A stretch of 64,000 bases of DNA, from NCBI GenBank assembly GCA_022577435.1, contig JAKOON010000018.1, forward strand, positions 2,594,282 to 2,658,281, read 5' to 3'. This DNA comes from Embiotoca jacksoni. Taxonomy: Eukaryota; Chordata; Actinopteri; Embiotocidae. Below the pieces are notes generated by a model, which saw only the letters and a list, made by a program, of their open reading frames with translations, did no database searches and was not told the DNA's origin. Position numbers and translations under genes: made by a program. This document shows, piece by piece, positions 12,092 to 24,900 of the stretch; the first letter of the stretch is position 1, and every line of letters begins with the position of its first letter.

Positions 12092-12500
12092 GCTGCTCTT
12101 ATTGTGGTGAGAAGGAGACACAGGGAAACCAAAGAATACGTAGAGAACATGCTTTTTAAAACCTTTCTGAGATGTCAGAGGCGAAAGTTATTATGTCCAG
12201 CGATGACATTTCTGAGCTATTGAATGAACTGAATGATGATTGACAGCCAACATCAAGGAGGAGCCACGTAATACCAGCAATGACAGAACTTCCTACGACT
12301 CAGCATGTTCTTGTCTGTGGGTCGTTCCAGCGTATCTCTGCGGGGATATCCCATCCAGTCCCGTTAGTCAGGTGAGCTGTCCGAGGTCCTGAATGTGTCC
12401 CGCAGAATTCACAGATACATGACGTTCCCTGAATGCACTGAAAGAAACCAAGTCAGCTGCTCATCACAGAAAGAGCTGGATGTGCTGCTCGGTGTTTGTT
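12092..12500 (+). pseudogene. PIF/Harbinger transposase N-terminal fossil (HARBI1-like)
   Basis: Pieces of the N-terminal part of a PIF/Harbinger transposase can be read on the plus strand. They are, in order: VVRRRHRETKEYVENMLFK; SDDISELLNELNDD, a TGA at 12241-12243, then SRRSHVIPAMTEL; GSFQRISAGIS; and, after a frame change, NVSRRIHRYMTFP. This order matches the start of the family, where this region precedes the DDE nuclease domain. The nuclease domain is not visible downstream, and the frame shifts at least twice. The AT-rich flank at about 11580-12090 may be the 5' end of the same element, since it has short repeated phrases such as gctaaatcgagcgc, but no terminal repeats could be paired. 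Confidence 0.72.
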
Positions 12501-14270
12501 AGAGGATCTCATCCACCATCCCTCCTGTTTTATTTGCCGACATTTTATGATTTAGCCATTTTATTTTTGCCTATTCTTTTGCAATATTTTGAATATCTTG
12601 TCATCTTCTCTTAATTTCATCTGTTGATCTTTTTGTTTTTCTCACGGCATTGACTTTCTTGATGATAATGTCCAATATAGTGTTTTGTTCTTGTTATATT
12701 TATATATTTTTTTATTTTAATGCGATCAGATTTCCTTTTTACTTTTGCGGCAGTTCTGTTTTTCATGGCTGGAATCACTTTAACACACGCAAACAGCTTA
12801 ATCAAATAGAACAATTTGCACCTGATATCAGTGACACAATTACTCGTAGTAAATCACTCACAAAACAGGTGCAAAATAAATATACAATCTTCTGATTTAA
12901 ACACACAATTTATTACCCTGTATTTGAGATCTTCCACTGTCACTTGACCATCCGTAAAGTCGAAAGCATCCTCAAAGTAAGCATATTGCCAACGATATAA
13001 TCCACAAACTCAGGTAAGGGAATATGCCAACTTTGAGGATGCTAGTTGGTCAACCGATGCTTGAAGCAGCTGCAGTGCATTTCATACTGAGGAGAAAGCC
13101 CATTGTGCTGTGCTGTCTCTCGATATATACACTTATCTGTGCATGAGATCGTGACCTCGATATAGTGGCCTAAATTTAGTATTTTGTGCTCACGATCTAC
13201 TTTTTTTTTTCTCTCTATGGCCACTTCGAGGCTCCGTTCATACCACAGGGGAACATTGGTCACTGTCCGCTTTAAAGGACCTTAGGCCTTTCTCAATAGC
13301 AGATGAATTTGTTGAGTCAGCTGATTCTAGTCTGACTACCTCATAATTGAAGCACATAAACATCACCAAATCAATATATTGATTATGTTGATCGGAGTTC
13401 TTCGGCTGTTCAAGTCTGAAGCAAAGTATTGGAACAGAAATCCAACAACCATTGTCATCTTTGGTACTATGACTGCAGGTGTGTTTGGCCTTCATTATGT
13501 CTCCGACTAAACAAGTCTCCTTCTGCTGCCATTGTAATTAATTGTATATATATAAAAAAAAAAAATAAACATAAATACATATATAAATATGTATATATTG
13601 GCTTGTATCACAAATCTGCCTCAAAGGCTTTGTCATCATTGCTGGACTGTGGTGAAGAGTGAAGTAGCTACTGGTGGATACTGTCAGTAGGATTACATGC
13701 TTGGGTGCAGTTACTCATTAAATTCTAACCAAGCACAGATTTCAACAGTATGAGTTTCAATGGGAGGACGAGCGCTCCTTGGTGGCCTTAATGACGTTTA
13801 CATTATTTTTCTAAAGGAAGACACTGAAATCCTGCAGCTTTTTAGGGGAAAATATTTAAATTCTGATGTGACACTATTAGCACAATTCACATTAATTTAA
13901 TATCTAATAACAAATGACATTTTTGTTTACCTGCACTTAGTTCTTACACTTGCCACATACAGCCTTCCTGTTTGCAGTAGCACTTAACAAAATGTATATG
14001 GCATGTAGCCTGCTACATACTGTGACATTGCTCTTTCTGTCTCTGTGGCTGGCTTGCTCAGTCACACATGGCCACATATCTAATTTCACATTACAAGTAA
14101 CAGCACAGAAAATTCAATTTGTTTTTGTTTCCCTGCCATTTAGTGCTATTTCCATAAAATGAGAGTGGCTGACATCCAAAATCAATGGCTGTTTCCAAAC
14201 CCCCAAGACTAATGGGGTAGATAGCTAAAACCGCAAGTTAATTGTTCAGGAATGTCCTTGAAAACTGTGT
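12501..14270. other. No gene recognised
   Basis: Unique AT-rich DNA with a short A run near 13556. Frames of 60-85 codons here carry no motif. Confidence 0.5.
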
Positions 14271-14277
14271 GTCAGCC

Positions 14278-14333
14278 TCTCTCTCTCTCTGTGTCTCTGT
14301 CTCTGTCTCTCTGTCTCTCTCTCTCTCTCTCTG

Positions 14334-14364
<31 letters not shown>
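14278..14364 (+). repeat. (CT)n / (GTCTCT)n microsatellite
   Basis: Pyrimidine-rich tract of CT units with regular GT substitutions. Confidence 0.97.
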
Positions 14365-14953
14365 GGCCTTAACCCTCTCTTCTATTTACGCTGCTCTCTT
14401 GACTGCTTCTTGAGGAATAATTTCATGCAGGCTTTGTAATGACATGGATTTGGAATTTTAGCAGTCATGCTAAACTGAGCCCAAACTGGGTATTCCAATA
14501 TTCATAATTCACAGATACAGCATTGCATTTCTCCCATAGAGAAGCAAAGTGACTGCAGTCTGTTGATAGACGTGTGCACACCATGAATAACTTGATCAAG
14601 TCGTCACTGGATATCCCTTCTTTTTCGATCAAGGCTGTAACCAAAGGAAACAACAGTGACAAAAAATGCTGTCAAAGAAATTTAAGAAAAAAAATAAATA
14701 GAGAAAGAAAAGTGTTTCACAGCTGTCAACAGCAGGTTCAAGCACTGCCCGTTTGGCCTCTCCATTGTGTGTAGCAATTAAGCCTGCAGAGCTCTCCTCC
14801 AACAAAGACAGAAATTCATTGATGTCAGACAGTTAATTGAGGAAGAACTCTGAACTTTTTCCACATTGTTCTCTTCTCCAAATTGAGGTGCACAAATCTT
14901 TTATTTGGTATGTGACTATCTTTAGGTTGGTATAGAATCGTTTTGTTTCGGTA

Positions 14954-15040
14954 CGTTACTCCTTATGATTCTATACATGACTCCTTATGATTCTGTATGT
15001 GACTCCTTGTATGTGACTCCTTATGGTTCTGTATGTGACT
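14954..15040 (+). repeat. 22-bp tandem minisatellite
   Basis: Three to four copies of a unit built on actccttatgattctgtatg, with one shortened copy near 15002-15015. Confidence 0.8.
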
Positions 15041-16261
15041 CTTTTTTTTCATTCACTTTCCATGTGAAAATATCCAGCTCGGAGTAATAATGATGAAGCA
15101 TTTATTTCATATATAAGTAATTATTACAGTGACAGTATTAGCTGATGAGACATATAATGTTTACATTTTCCAGAATGAATGTCAGTGTTTTGCTACATGT
15201 TTCCCCTCGTATGCTGTATTGTTTTAAATTGAACTATTGCTGTTCCAAATGTCTGTCAACATCCCTGGTCAACAGTGACGATTGCTGGTCCTCTCGCTAC
15301 CAACACAGTGTTCCCTGAGAAAACATCCTGCCACTCTGCTCCAGCTCATTCTGGATCCCAGCCACTCAAGATGTCCCAGTTCTTGTGATGTTTTTTGAGA
15401 CACCACAGGGATTTATTACAGTTTGTTACTGCATAACCCAGCTTTTCCGTAACTAACACATACATCCTGACAACTGTTTCTGGACTATAACCAAGGCCAG
15501 AGTTACACCCACCATATGGTCTATCTCTGGATCCTGCTATCTGATCCATTTATCTTCACAGCAATAACATACATCTTTTCTTATCGTTATGAGTTGTCCA
15601 GATACAGAACAATCGATAATACCAGGTGTAAACGTGTCTCATACTGTAGGCTAAGTGACATCAGTACGCAGATCTGTGTAAGAGTTAATAGATGCAGCTT
15701 TTATATGGAACATTTGTATTGCATGTTTAATCACAATGAAATAGTGCACATGCTTCTGAAAGCACAGTATGCTGTAACGGACCGACAGACCCCCCCCCCC
15801 CCCCCCCTCCACAGACACACACACACACACTTGTTTTGTTTATTAACGTCGCCTGATAGTGACATAGGAGGTCAAGCCTTTTTGATTCAGTGAGGATGAG
15901 TTGCTAGAGGATGAGGTGGCGGTATGGAGAAGCAAAGGTATTAACAGATGGCAGGTAAAGGCAGAAGTACGGAGAAGGAGAGAAAAGGTCCAGCGAAACA
16001 GTTCTCCTGATCGGTTGGAGGTTTGCATAGTGAAGTGGAGGTAGTGAATCCCTCGGGACTACTACGGCTGAAGGGACGCCGCAACCGGACCTCGGAGAGA
16101 CATATACCAACCGCAGAAAAGTAAGCGCTTGACTGTCAGCTGACTGCCGGTATCGTGCCAGTAGAGCTGACTCGCCCCCTGAGTGACTGACTGACTGACG
16201 GATTGACTTGTGCGAACATTATTTCCCTTTTTGGAGTGGATTATGTGTTTTTGCCATATTT
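15041..16261. other. No gene recognised
   Basis: Mostly unique DNA. The part from about 15900 to 16260 is richer in CpG than its surroundings and has GACT repeats at 16185-16200, but I could not assign it to any element. Confidence 0.45.
15790..15830 (+). repeat. Poly-C run followed by (CA)n
   Basis: About 17 C bases at 15790-15807, then CA units from 15815. Confidence 0.95.
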
Positions 16262-16527
16262 TGCCTCCTGGGCGCCTCCCTCTGGAGGTTTTCTGGGCAC
16301 GCCCAACTAGCAGGAGACCCCGGGGAAGAGCCAGGACACGCTGGAGGGATTATATCTCCCGGCTGGCCTGGGAACGCCTCGGGATCCCCCAGTATGAGCT
16401 GGAAAATGTTGCGGGGGAGAGGGAAGTCTGGGTCAGCTTGGCCTGATGCCACCGCAACCCGACCCCTGATAAGCGGAAGATGATGGATGGATGGATGGAT
16501 GGATGGATGGATGGATGGATGGATGGA
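16262..16527 (+). mobile_element. RTE LINE 3'-end fragment, 5'-truncated
   Basis: The plus strand encodes the C-terminal tail of the RTE ORF: PPGRLPLEVFWAR, then RTRWRDYISRLAW, then GEREVW. A CpG-rich end with gataagcggaag and about ten GATG units follows. It matches the 3' end of the near-complete RTE at 49180-52156. The frame is short and heavily truncated, as expected from incomplete reverse transcription. Confidence 0.88.
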
Positions 16528-17399
16528 AGTCTTTTTAGGTTGTGTGAGAGTAATGTGGGTTATTGTTCAAACCTCCTTTATGTTGGCTTAGGTTAGTTTA
16601 ATTTAGATACATTATTGTCAGGGTTCTCCCTGGCTGGCACCCCAGGATCAAGAATACAAAAAGTGTAACATTAAGCCGTCACAATGCTGCCTCAAAGTCT
16701 GGGGACAAAGAGGTTGTTAGACCTGCCAGAACCAACTTGAACCGGGCCAAAGAGCAGCAAAGGGGGCTCAGAATCCAGAATCACTTCCATGACCATAACA
16801 CCCCAGGGGCATGTGGCAAGATATCCAGTCCATCACAGACTCCACTGTTTTACCCTTTCTTACGAGTGCAACCTCAAAAATAAATTGTGTAATGTTCTCA
16901 GAGGGATGCTTGAGCTTGCATGCTCATGTTGTGGCAGAGTAGAGCTGAGGAAGACGCTCAAGCTATCTTCAGCCCTAAGATGGACTGCACTGAGACAAAC
17001 TGATGTGAGAGGCCATGTCAGGCTGTCCTTAGTTTTCACCTTGAACTGAAATCCCCAAATCAGTGGGTGGTTTCTCTTCAGAGGCATATCACTTGTCCAC
17101 ATCAGTCGATGACCTCCAAATCAATTGGCATTCCTGTCAACTGATGGTTTCTAATCCACTCCTCGGTACCAGATATGGCTGTTAAGAAAAATACTCACAG
17201 ATTTGCATTATTTTCTACTGAGATGAACCTGGACAATGACCTACACTTTGACTTCTGATCCATTGAAGTCATCTGAAGATGTCAGGTATTTGTCCAAATG
17301 GTGCTCATAAACACATATTTTATTTGACTACCGTGGAACCTCCATGGCACCCAACTCCTAGTTCAAAAAGCACTGCTGTAAACTATCATTTCACTTAGT
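16528..17399. other. No gene recognised
   Basis: Unique sequence without a motif. Confidence 0.5.
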
Positions 17400-17725
17400 A
17401 TAGTAAAGTCTTTACAATAAAACCTTCCAGCATTATAGAGAGGAAGCCAACAATTCAACATTCCTCACACGAGCGATAGCTAGCTAGGTAGGTAGGTAGG
17501 TAGGTAGGTATTTACTTTATTAATCCCCGAGGGGAAATTTTTTTCGCTACAGCAGCATACAGAAGCAATAAGATAATAATAAAAATAATAGCTAGAAGGA
17601 AATAAAACAACAACAACAACAACAACAACTGCCTTTTAACAGGAAGAAAACCTCTGACAGAACCCGGCTCAGAAGTCTGCAGACGTCTGCCTCGACTGGT
17701 TAGGGTGAGATGGAGAGTCGAGAGA
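17400..17725 (-). mobile_element. L2 LINE 3'-UTR fragment, split by a Rex1 tail
   Basis: Bases 17400-17475 and 17596-17725 match, in the same orientation, the 3' untranslated part of the L2 copy at 46762. Shared pieces include ccaacaattcaacattcctc and aacaggaagaaaacctctga. Neither end of the L2 is complete. The 104 bp between the two parts come from another LINE. Confidence 0.8.
17484..17587 (-). mobile_element. Rex1-type LINE 3' end inserted in L2
   Basis: A short minus-strand insertion with tail units GTAG/CTAC and the body ttaatccccgaggggaaatt, which matches the end of the Rex1 copy at 35860-35912. The 8-bp duplication ATAGCTAG flanks it at 17476-17483 and 17588-17595, so it arrived by normal LINE integration and was truncated at once. 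Confidence 0.88.
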
Positions 17726-19253
17726 GAACTGGGATAATATAGTACTATGAGATCTTTGGGATACGATGGAATGTGGCTACTAGGAGTTTTGTCAGGAGGA
17801 TTTTGAATTCAATCCTTGATTTTACATAAAGTCTGTGAAGAGAAGCTAATTGAGGAGAAAGATACACTTTCTTGCCAAATCCCATCTTTATGCTTTTTCT
17901 GGAGCATTTTGGATCAACTGCAGGGTTTTTAAAGAATTATTGGGACATCCAGACAACAAGGAAATGTATGTGATTGTAATGATTTCTTATTTTGTTCATT
18001 TGTTTTGGGTGAATTTCTCAGTTTGGGTGAGGAGTTAGTTGATTTCCTTGAGTATCTTGTGTCTAGTTCGGGATACAACCCAAGTCTCCACTGTTATCGT
18101 TAAGCTGAAAAGCATTTAAGTTATATTATTTGAATGAGTCAATGCAATTCAAAAGCAAGTGCTAATTATGTAGTATTAAGTGGAAATGAATGACCACGAG
18201 TGGTAACTGTTTTATTATATTGTTTGAAAATACAAAGTGATGTGTACAAATACACAACCAACTCTTAAATCCCAAACGCATGCAAAAAGATAGAAGAAAG
18301 TTTGTCAAACGTCACAATTTTTCAACCTTGATGTGTGATTCGCCAAAATCACAACACAAGGCAGTTGGTAGTGTGAGAACAGCAGTTTTTTGGGCACAGA
18401 CACTGAACAGATTGCCATATACATGCTATTGATTGAACTCTGCAGGGCTCCAATAGCTCATTGCCTGCAGAGCCAGACGGAGTTTCCCTGCCTCTCCTTC
18501 TCTATTGCCGTCCGCTCGGCCTGCTCATCTCCCCCATACGGAAAACATGCTGAGCGCACAGGAAAATTAACAAGGCTGTGCCATTTCAGAAATCTAAACA
18601 GATCATTGCTCTGATGGCGGACACAGATATTGGACAGGGAGAGAAACAGGAGGAGACAGGAGTCCGAACAAAGTTTGTCTCTAGTTCTTCTGCTGTCTAA
18701 ATCCTCATAGGTTGACATGATGCGACTAGATTCAAGGCCACTTGCTCAGCCATCTCTTCTGCTTGGATCTTATTTGTCCACTTAATGTATTTCTGTGCTG
18801 TGTTCTGATAAATATAAGTGCTCACATTTCACTATGAAATAATGGCAGGAAGTGCCAGGTGCATCACATTTTCCATTAGGTCTGAACAGAAAGAGGATTG
18901 CCTTGATTCCCCACTGAATCTGACGAGAGCTCTCAGAAACACTGCAACTCCAACACGCTCGGATTCATTCGCAGCTGCTTGTGAGACATGTGAGTGGAAA
19001 GAGTGGCATTCTGGAATCAGTATTTGATGTCACTTAATCTCTTACATTTAGGGCTTAATTACTTTTGTACAATTTAACATATGTGTTAAAGGCAACAGAA
19101 ATATTATTTTTTTAGCATGTTAAACAACATTTATAATACAGTTAGCATCTCATGCTGCCTTTATTTTAAAGAAAAAATACAGTCAGTATCATGAGTTCAA
19201 AATCTGATTTGCTAAGAAATGTCCAAATTAAATCACAAGAGGAACTGATCAGG
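17726..19253. other. No gene recognised; possible conserved non-coding blocks
   Basis: No coding motif. Bases 18430-18560 are a compact, less AT-rich block that might be regulatory, but the sequence alone cannot show this. Confidence 0.35.
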
Positions 19254-19830
19254 TACTACTTTAAAGAGGAAATACTATGCTTTTCTGTCATACATAACTT
19301 TATGACATAATATGCTGACATTGAACGTGATCAAAGTTTCAGATAATGAAGTTAATGCACAATGTGTAAAAATAGTTCCTTTGAGAAAAACGCTCAGGCC
19401 TTCGACTGATTCCAACACTTGGTTTGCGACAAGCTGATGTCAGTTCGTCATGAATTCCTTTATGTGGTGGTCCTCTCCAGGTCCAGTGTACCCACGGCGT
19501 AAAGGTCACTAGTCCATCCACCTGCTCGGTCTGTCTCTGAAGTTGTTCGCCAGCTCCGCTCAGGACTCACAACCACTGGGTGTGGCCTCTTGGAAGTTGG
19601 CCAATCAGAAAAAAAGTGGGCTTTCGGGGGGGGGCTTAAAGAGGCAGAGGCTACAACGGCTTGTTTCAAATGATGAACTGAGGGGCAGCACAATGTTCCA
19701 GTATACAGTACAATAAATAAGAAGGTTTTTTGAACTGTTAATCATTCAGAGCTACTCAGGTGGAGTCCCAGACTAAAATAAAAATTAAAAAAAAACTGAC
19801 TGTGCATAAAACTATAGGTTTTCATTTGGG
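19254..19830. mobile_element. MITE-like high-copy fish repeat
   Basis: The segment starts with ctttaaagaggaaatactat and ends near aaactataggttttcatttg, which is roughly the reverse complement of the start. In between are phrases I associate with a common non-coding teleost repeat: ttcgtcatgaattcctttat, ggccaatcagaaaaaaagtg and gcttaaagaggcagaggct. It has no ORF of its own. I infer a non-autonomous DNA transposon; the superfamily and exact ends are unclear. Confidence 0.55.
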
Positions 19831-21332
19831 GAAGCAATGATATAATAGTTTTCTGTTAACATCAGACTACTTGTTTGTGACATCACAGCTCCAAAAGGCA
19901 AACAGATACGTTTACTGGTGAACACTGTAAAGCATTTAGTAGTGTGAGGAGTTACGAGATGAGAGCAGACCTAAACAGAGTGTGAATCTTGAATGAATGA
20001 TAATGCTGCACCATGTCTACTGAATGTGTTAACAGGCAAGTCATTACTGACATGTTCACTATATGAACTCCCAAGGTGAAAAAAAGGCATTTGCATTATA
20101 TGTGCCACTCAACATCTCTGTGTATTTGTAAATGGAAAATAACATTTTAACAATTTGCAATACTTTCTGTTTGCAGTTATTAGAAAGTGTCATGAGCTGT
20201 TTGTATTACCAGGAAAAAGACCTACAGCTGCAGTGTGATTTTTTTTTTTTAAACAGTAGCAATAATACAGAGACTGTTTCTGTGTTTCAGTTTTGTCTCA
20301 ATATGATGATTTCTACTTTCAGCATTGTGCATAGCCATACATCAGCTCTTATAGAGGCTCCAGGCAACAGTCGAAATTTGTACTATTTTGGTTCATCTAG
20401 CCAGCAAACCAGCCCACTCAAAGCTCCTTTACGGCCCAAACCACCGTCTCACTGATGTGGTTTCATTTCATCCCATTTCAACCTTCTGATTTAGGTGTAG
20501 GATCACTGAAGCAGCATCTTCTCAGCTGACCTGTCTGATGGAGGCTCTCACACCTCGATCTGCTGGAGACTGCCATCCTGCCGTCATATTATGCTAATAC
20601 AGAGTTCACAGGTCTTCTTATTGTTGGGTGTCTGCTGTAACTCTGCATTGTGTTGTGGTTATAGTGCACACGAGGTCTCTTGTGCATAAATGCCCCCCCC
20701 CCATGCCTTCCCAGGGAAAATTAAACTGTGCTGTGAATACATAATGAAACTCCAGAATAAAGAGGAAGTGAAGCTAGCAGAAGTTTTCCAAATAAAATAA
20801 GTGCTCCACTTACAGTTGAAATACGCAATATCCCCATGTGTAGTGGACAAATTCTACAGAAACACATCTCAAATGAATTATTAAAAGCAATACCTCCCAG
20901 ACTGGCACCTATTTCATTTGATCTGACACCTCCTTCATCACTCTCAAAATCTGTATTTACATTTTGTTTAACATTAAATGTTTTCTGTTCTGACATTCTT
21001 TTATTTCTCACTGATTTATGCATTAATCTTGTTTGCTTATTCAGGATGCTTTTTAAATCTAATTAAAAAGTCACTCAGGTGAGGCAGCGATGCCTAAAGT
21101 GTGAGTTTCGTATTCATTGTACGAGTTAATATTAGTATGATCTGAACCACAGCAAAAAGGAGAAAACTAGCAAAATGTAAAAAATATCACATTCATTGAA
21201 TTTCTTCAAACCAGTAGGTCAGTGGGACCCTCAGCAGGTCGGGTGAATCAAAGAGAAAATGTAGTGGAACGGACTGAGAGACAGACAGAACACGTCAGCG
21301 CGTTTCACAGGTTTCCCAAAGGTGGCCGTTCT
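19831..21332. other. No gene recognised
   Basis: Frames of 107 codons (20132-20455) and 100 codons (20721-21023, minus) lack motifs. Confidence 0.5.
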
Positions 21333-21425
21333 TTAGGTTAGGTTAGGTAGTTACTTTGTTAATCCCCGAGGGGAAATGTTTTCTTCACTAAAAATATGGC
21401 TACAGTCTGTTTTGACAAAGGTTCC
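21333..21425 (-). mobile_element. Rex1-type LINE 3' end
   Basis: Minus-oriented LINE end with the signature ttaatccccgaggggaaatg next to ttaggttaggttagg tail units. The inner boundary is not certain. The TTAGG-like units are a LINE tail variant and not a telomere. Confidence 0.75.
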
Positions 21426-21837
21426 ATCAAGCAGCATAGAGCAAATCAGACAGGAAGGAAGTGAGATAAAGGAACAACTTCCAAAATAAAACACCATGAC
21501 TAGACTCATGATCACATCTCTCCCTTTGTTCTTACAAGTGGGATAAGAAATGCATTCTCTTCCAATGACAGACGTTTTAAAATGTACTGTTAACTTTGTC
21601 TCAGCACAAAAAACACAATCTAAAAACAATGCACATAAATAAACTATATAATTAGGAGCTGACTTTCTCAAGATAGAAGCACAAAACTTTAAAAAACAAA
21701 CAAGAAACCAAATAAACAAGTCAACAAAATAGGGCAGATAAAACACTTTGTACAGAGGACGAAGCAAAACATTTCACTTTCAACTTAATGGTAGTGTAAT
21801 TGTAACAGATAGGGGATACCATACATTATTATACAGT

Positions 21838-21925
21838 AAAACATCTACTGAGGACCATGAATGTCTATAGAAAGTTGAATAATAATTCATCAGAAGTTGC
21901 AGAAATATTTCAGTCTGGACCAAAC
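21838..21925 (+). repeat. Single copy of the gaccatgaatgtct-type repeat
   Basis: Contains tgaggaccatgaatgtctat and gcagaaatatttcagtctgg. It matches the unit that is tandemly repeated at 29793-30440. Confidence 0.6.
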
Positions 21926-21929
21926 TGCT

Positions 21930-24900
21930 CAATGAGTTATACTTTTCCCAGCTAGCAGAACTAAAAAGTATTATCATATGAAAAAAACAACGTATAAAAC
22001 CAGCATGTATAAACAAACTTTTGAATTTGTTCTTGTTTTATTTAAACAATTATTTCATCAGAAATATTTAATAACTTAGACAGAATGAAATAATGTAATC
22101 CAGGACTATGATTACATCACAGGTACACACTGTGGCTGGGGTCCAACAAGCCTTAATATTAAATGTGGGAGGGAGGGCAATTATATTCAAAATAATCTAT
22201 TCTAATGATTTAAGATCTCATTTCTCCTGTTGCCCACCTTGTGAAGGACGGTCAAGCTACCTTCTTCATTTCTGTCAGTCATGGTTCGATTTAGACTCCA
22301 ACTCCAAGAATATACATCTTCCCAACAGACCTTTCCGATCTGACTCTGGCTCGTACCCAAACCTCAGTCTCCACCTTCAAACACAGTCCTCTGCTTCTGC
22401 CCACCGTGCCCGCTTCACCTTTCCTGACACCTCCTCTATCTCTGTGTATCCCTTCATCAAGTTTCTTTCTTCTTGGCCCTTTCCCCTTTCTATTCCCCTC
22501 GGGGTTTATCTGCTCCTCTGAAAGTGGTCTTTAAAGACACAAGTCCACAGGTCAGCTGCTGCATGAGTCTCATTGTGTGCCAAAAGTTTGATTCATTGCA
22601 GCCATCCTTTTTTCTATAAAAGAACCTCTTCTACTTTTTTTTTTTTTAATGACACAGGGGGGGCCTATGTTTCTGACAGAGCTCAAGAGGGTGTGATTTT
22701 ATTCCCAGCGCCAACTTCACAATGTCCTTCGGCGTACTTTACCCTTCACCAAGTCTGACCTACATATCTCATGTTGTTCATGTTTCTCACTAGACGGTGT
22801 TGATAAAAGGCTTTTCTTATTTGACACACACCCGCAAAATAAAAGTGTATTTTTCCCTTCTTATTATTTTTAGTTGTGGTTAATTAAGTTTCTCCCTGCA
22901 TGGGTTTTGATGGAGAGAGCTCGACTTTTACATCAAAAAGTGTTTGTTGTGTGATTGTACAGACCACCGCTGAAATGCTTGAAATAAATGGGTGGTTTTA
23001 TAAAGAAAAAGGAAGAAATTAATCTACCACATAGACAATTAAAGTGGTTTTATACTTTTCTTTCTTGAGTGTCCTCATTCAGTCGGAGCCTTTGAGCTTT
23101 CAAAGAACGTTATGAGGTTTACTTGCATGGTGTGCATTAACATTTCTCGCTTTAGTGGAATTAAAAAAAAAGGAATCTTTGAAGACACAAATGCTTTACA
23201 CTGTTAGAATGTTCTAGCAGGTAAAGATGTTCATCGTCTGACAGTTTAAAAATATATATTTTTTTGTCATTTAGGAAATGTTTTTAAGAATTTATACAAG
23301 ATAGAAAGTTTAGTTTTTTGCAACTTAATACTAGTTTGTCAGTGTGGACTGATCAATTTTAGGATTGTCTTGCAAAAAGCCCTTTGTAACTTGCCAGGAA
23401 GCGACACCTGCCAAAGCCAAACTGCAGCACAGTAATCACAAATACAGTCATAAAGTCCTACACAAAGCACACACTGCACACATTTCTTCTTTGGAACTGC
23501 TGTGTACCAATGTCTCAAAACCAGATTCAGACAGCCAGGTTTCATACGTCACATACCTGACAACTGGTCCTGTCAGCCTGTGGGAGGAGCTTCAAATATG
23601 ACCGAGCTGCAGGCGAGCGGCTGAGGGGTATGTGGAGATAAAGGTTGGGACCATTTGCTTACTCATAGATCTGAATAGAATGAACTGAATGAAAGCATAT
23701 AGAGTTCCATCTAAGCCACTGTAATTTGGGGGATTTGTTCTTGGAAAGAAAAATTTTAAATATGTTATTTTGATGAAAAGAGATTAGTTTTTATGGATTT
23801 GGCCAAAAAGAAAGTTTCATGTTTGACAAATCAATCTGTAGTGATGGAAACCAATATTGTTGATTCAGGTCTTCGTTTCAATCAACTGCAGGAGTGTCAC
23901 CTTCTCCCACTGATCATACAACAACACAAACATGTTGTTTGTACCTGCACTTTAGAACGACAAGTATTTTCTGACCTGATTCTTGAGGTGGTGGGGTGAC
24001 AGTATTTTGCCATTTTAAAAATTGTGGTGAGTGAAAAGATCCACACTGATCACCTGTGTTAAACTTTGGCATTTTGTAAAAATAAATCAATTATTCTTCT
24101 CTCTATGGATGAAGAGAAAGATTGTTCTTGTCATTGTCAGCCATTTTTCCATTTTAACCTGCATAATGTTTTAGGCAGAGAGAAAATAACTCTGTCCTCT
24201 TACTGCAGTGAAAACATTTTCATGAAATATTGGTTTCTGTGAGGTTGATAATCCCTGAGTCAGGCAGAAAATATATTTGATGTCAGATTCATATGATGAA
24301 GTTCTACAAATTATGAGACAATCTCATCAGAACCTGGATTATTACATAATGACTTTACAACAAATTATTAATAAATGTAGAAGAAAATAAATTATTAAAA
24401 CACAGGATTGACGGGCTGACTTTTGTCACGTTGGAAGACAACACTGCTGGGTGGCAATAGTAACTGCGCTCGTATTATTTTTGGACAGTAACTTACATCA
24501 CTGAATGTGGATTTACAGTCTCTGAAACACACAGTGGAGCCCAATGGACTGAAAGCACATAGAAAACATATAAAACTGGGAATAATCAGAAAGTTAAAGG
24601 ATTTAAAAACCATACATTTTCAGCAGATTAGATGTATTGATCATGTCCAAAAGGTCAGATTTCCTTAAACTGTATTATTCCATTGAAGCAGCATCCAGAT
24701 TACACTCAGAGATTTGATTGATTTATCAAAGGCTCATTCAAGTAAATTAATTTGCAGCAATTTTTTTCATGTTAGAAAAATGGCAGAACAATTCTGAATA
24801 AGGAGCACTGTGATAGTCAGAAACATGGAATCAGAAATAAGTTAAAGTGTCAGATATCAGATTGTTATTCTGAACAAAGAGAGCCTTTCTCAGTGTCAAA

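Noticed and set aside
5829..16527. Tetranucleotide arrays as CRISPR
   Set aside because: No spacers of even length between repeats; they are simple microsatellites and LINE or SINE tails in a vertebrate genome.
21333..21353. Interstitial telomere repeat (TTAGG-like)
   Set aside because: The units are TTAGG, not TTAGGG, and abut a Rex1-type LINE end, so they are a LINE tail.
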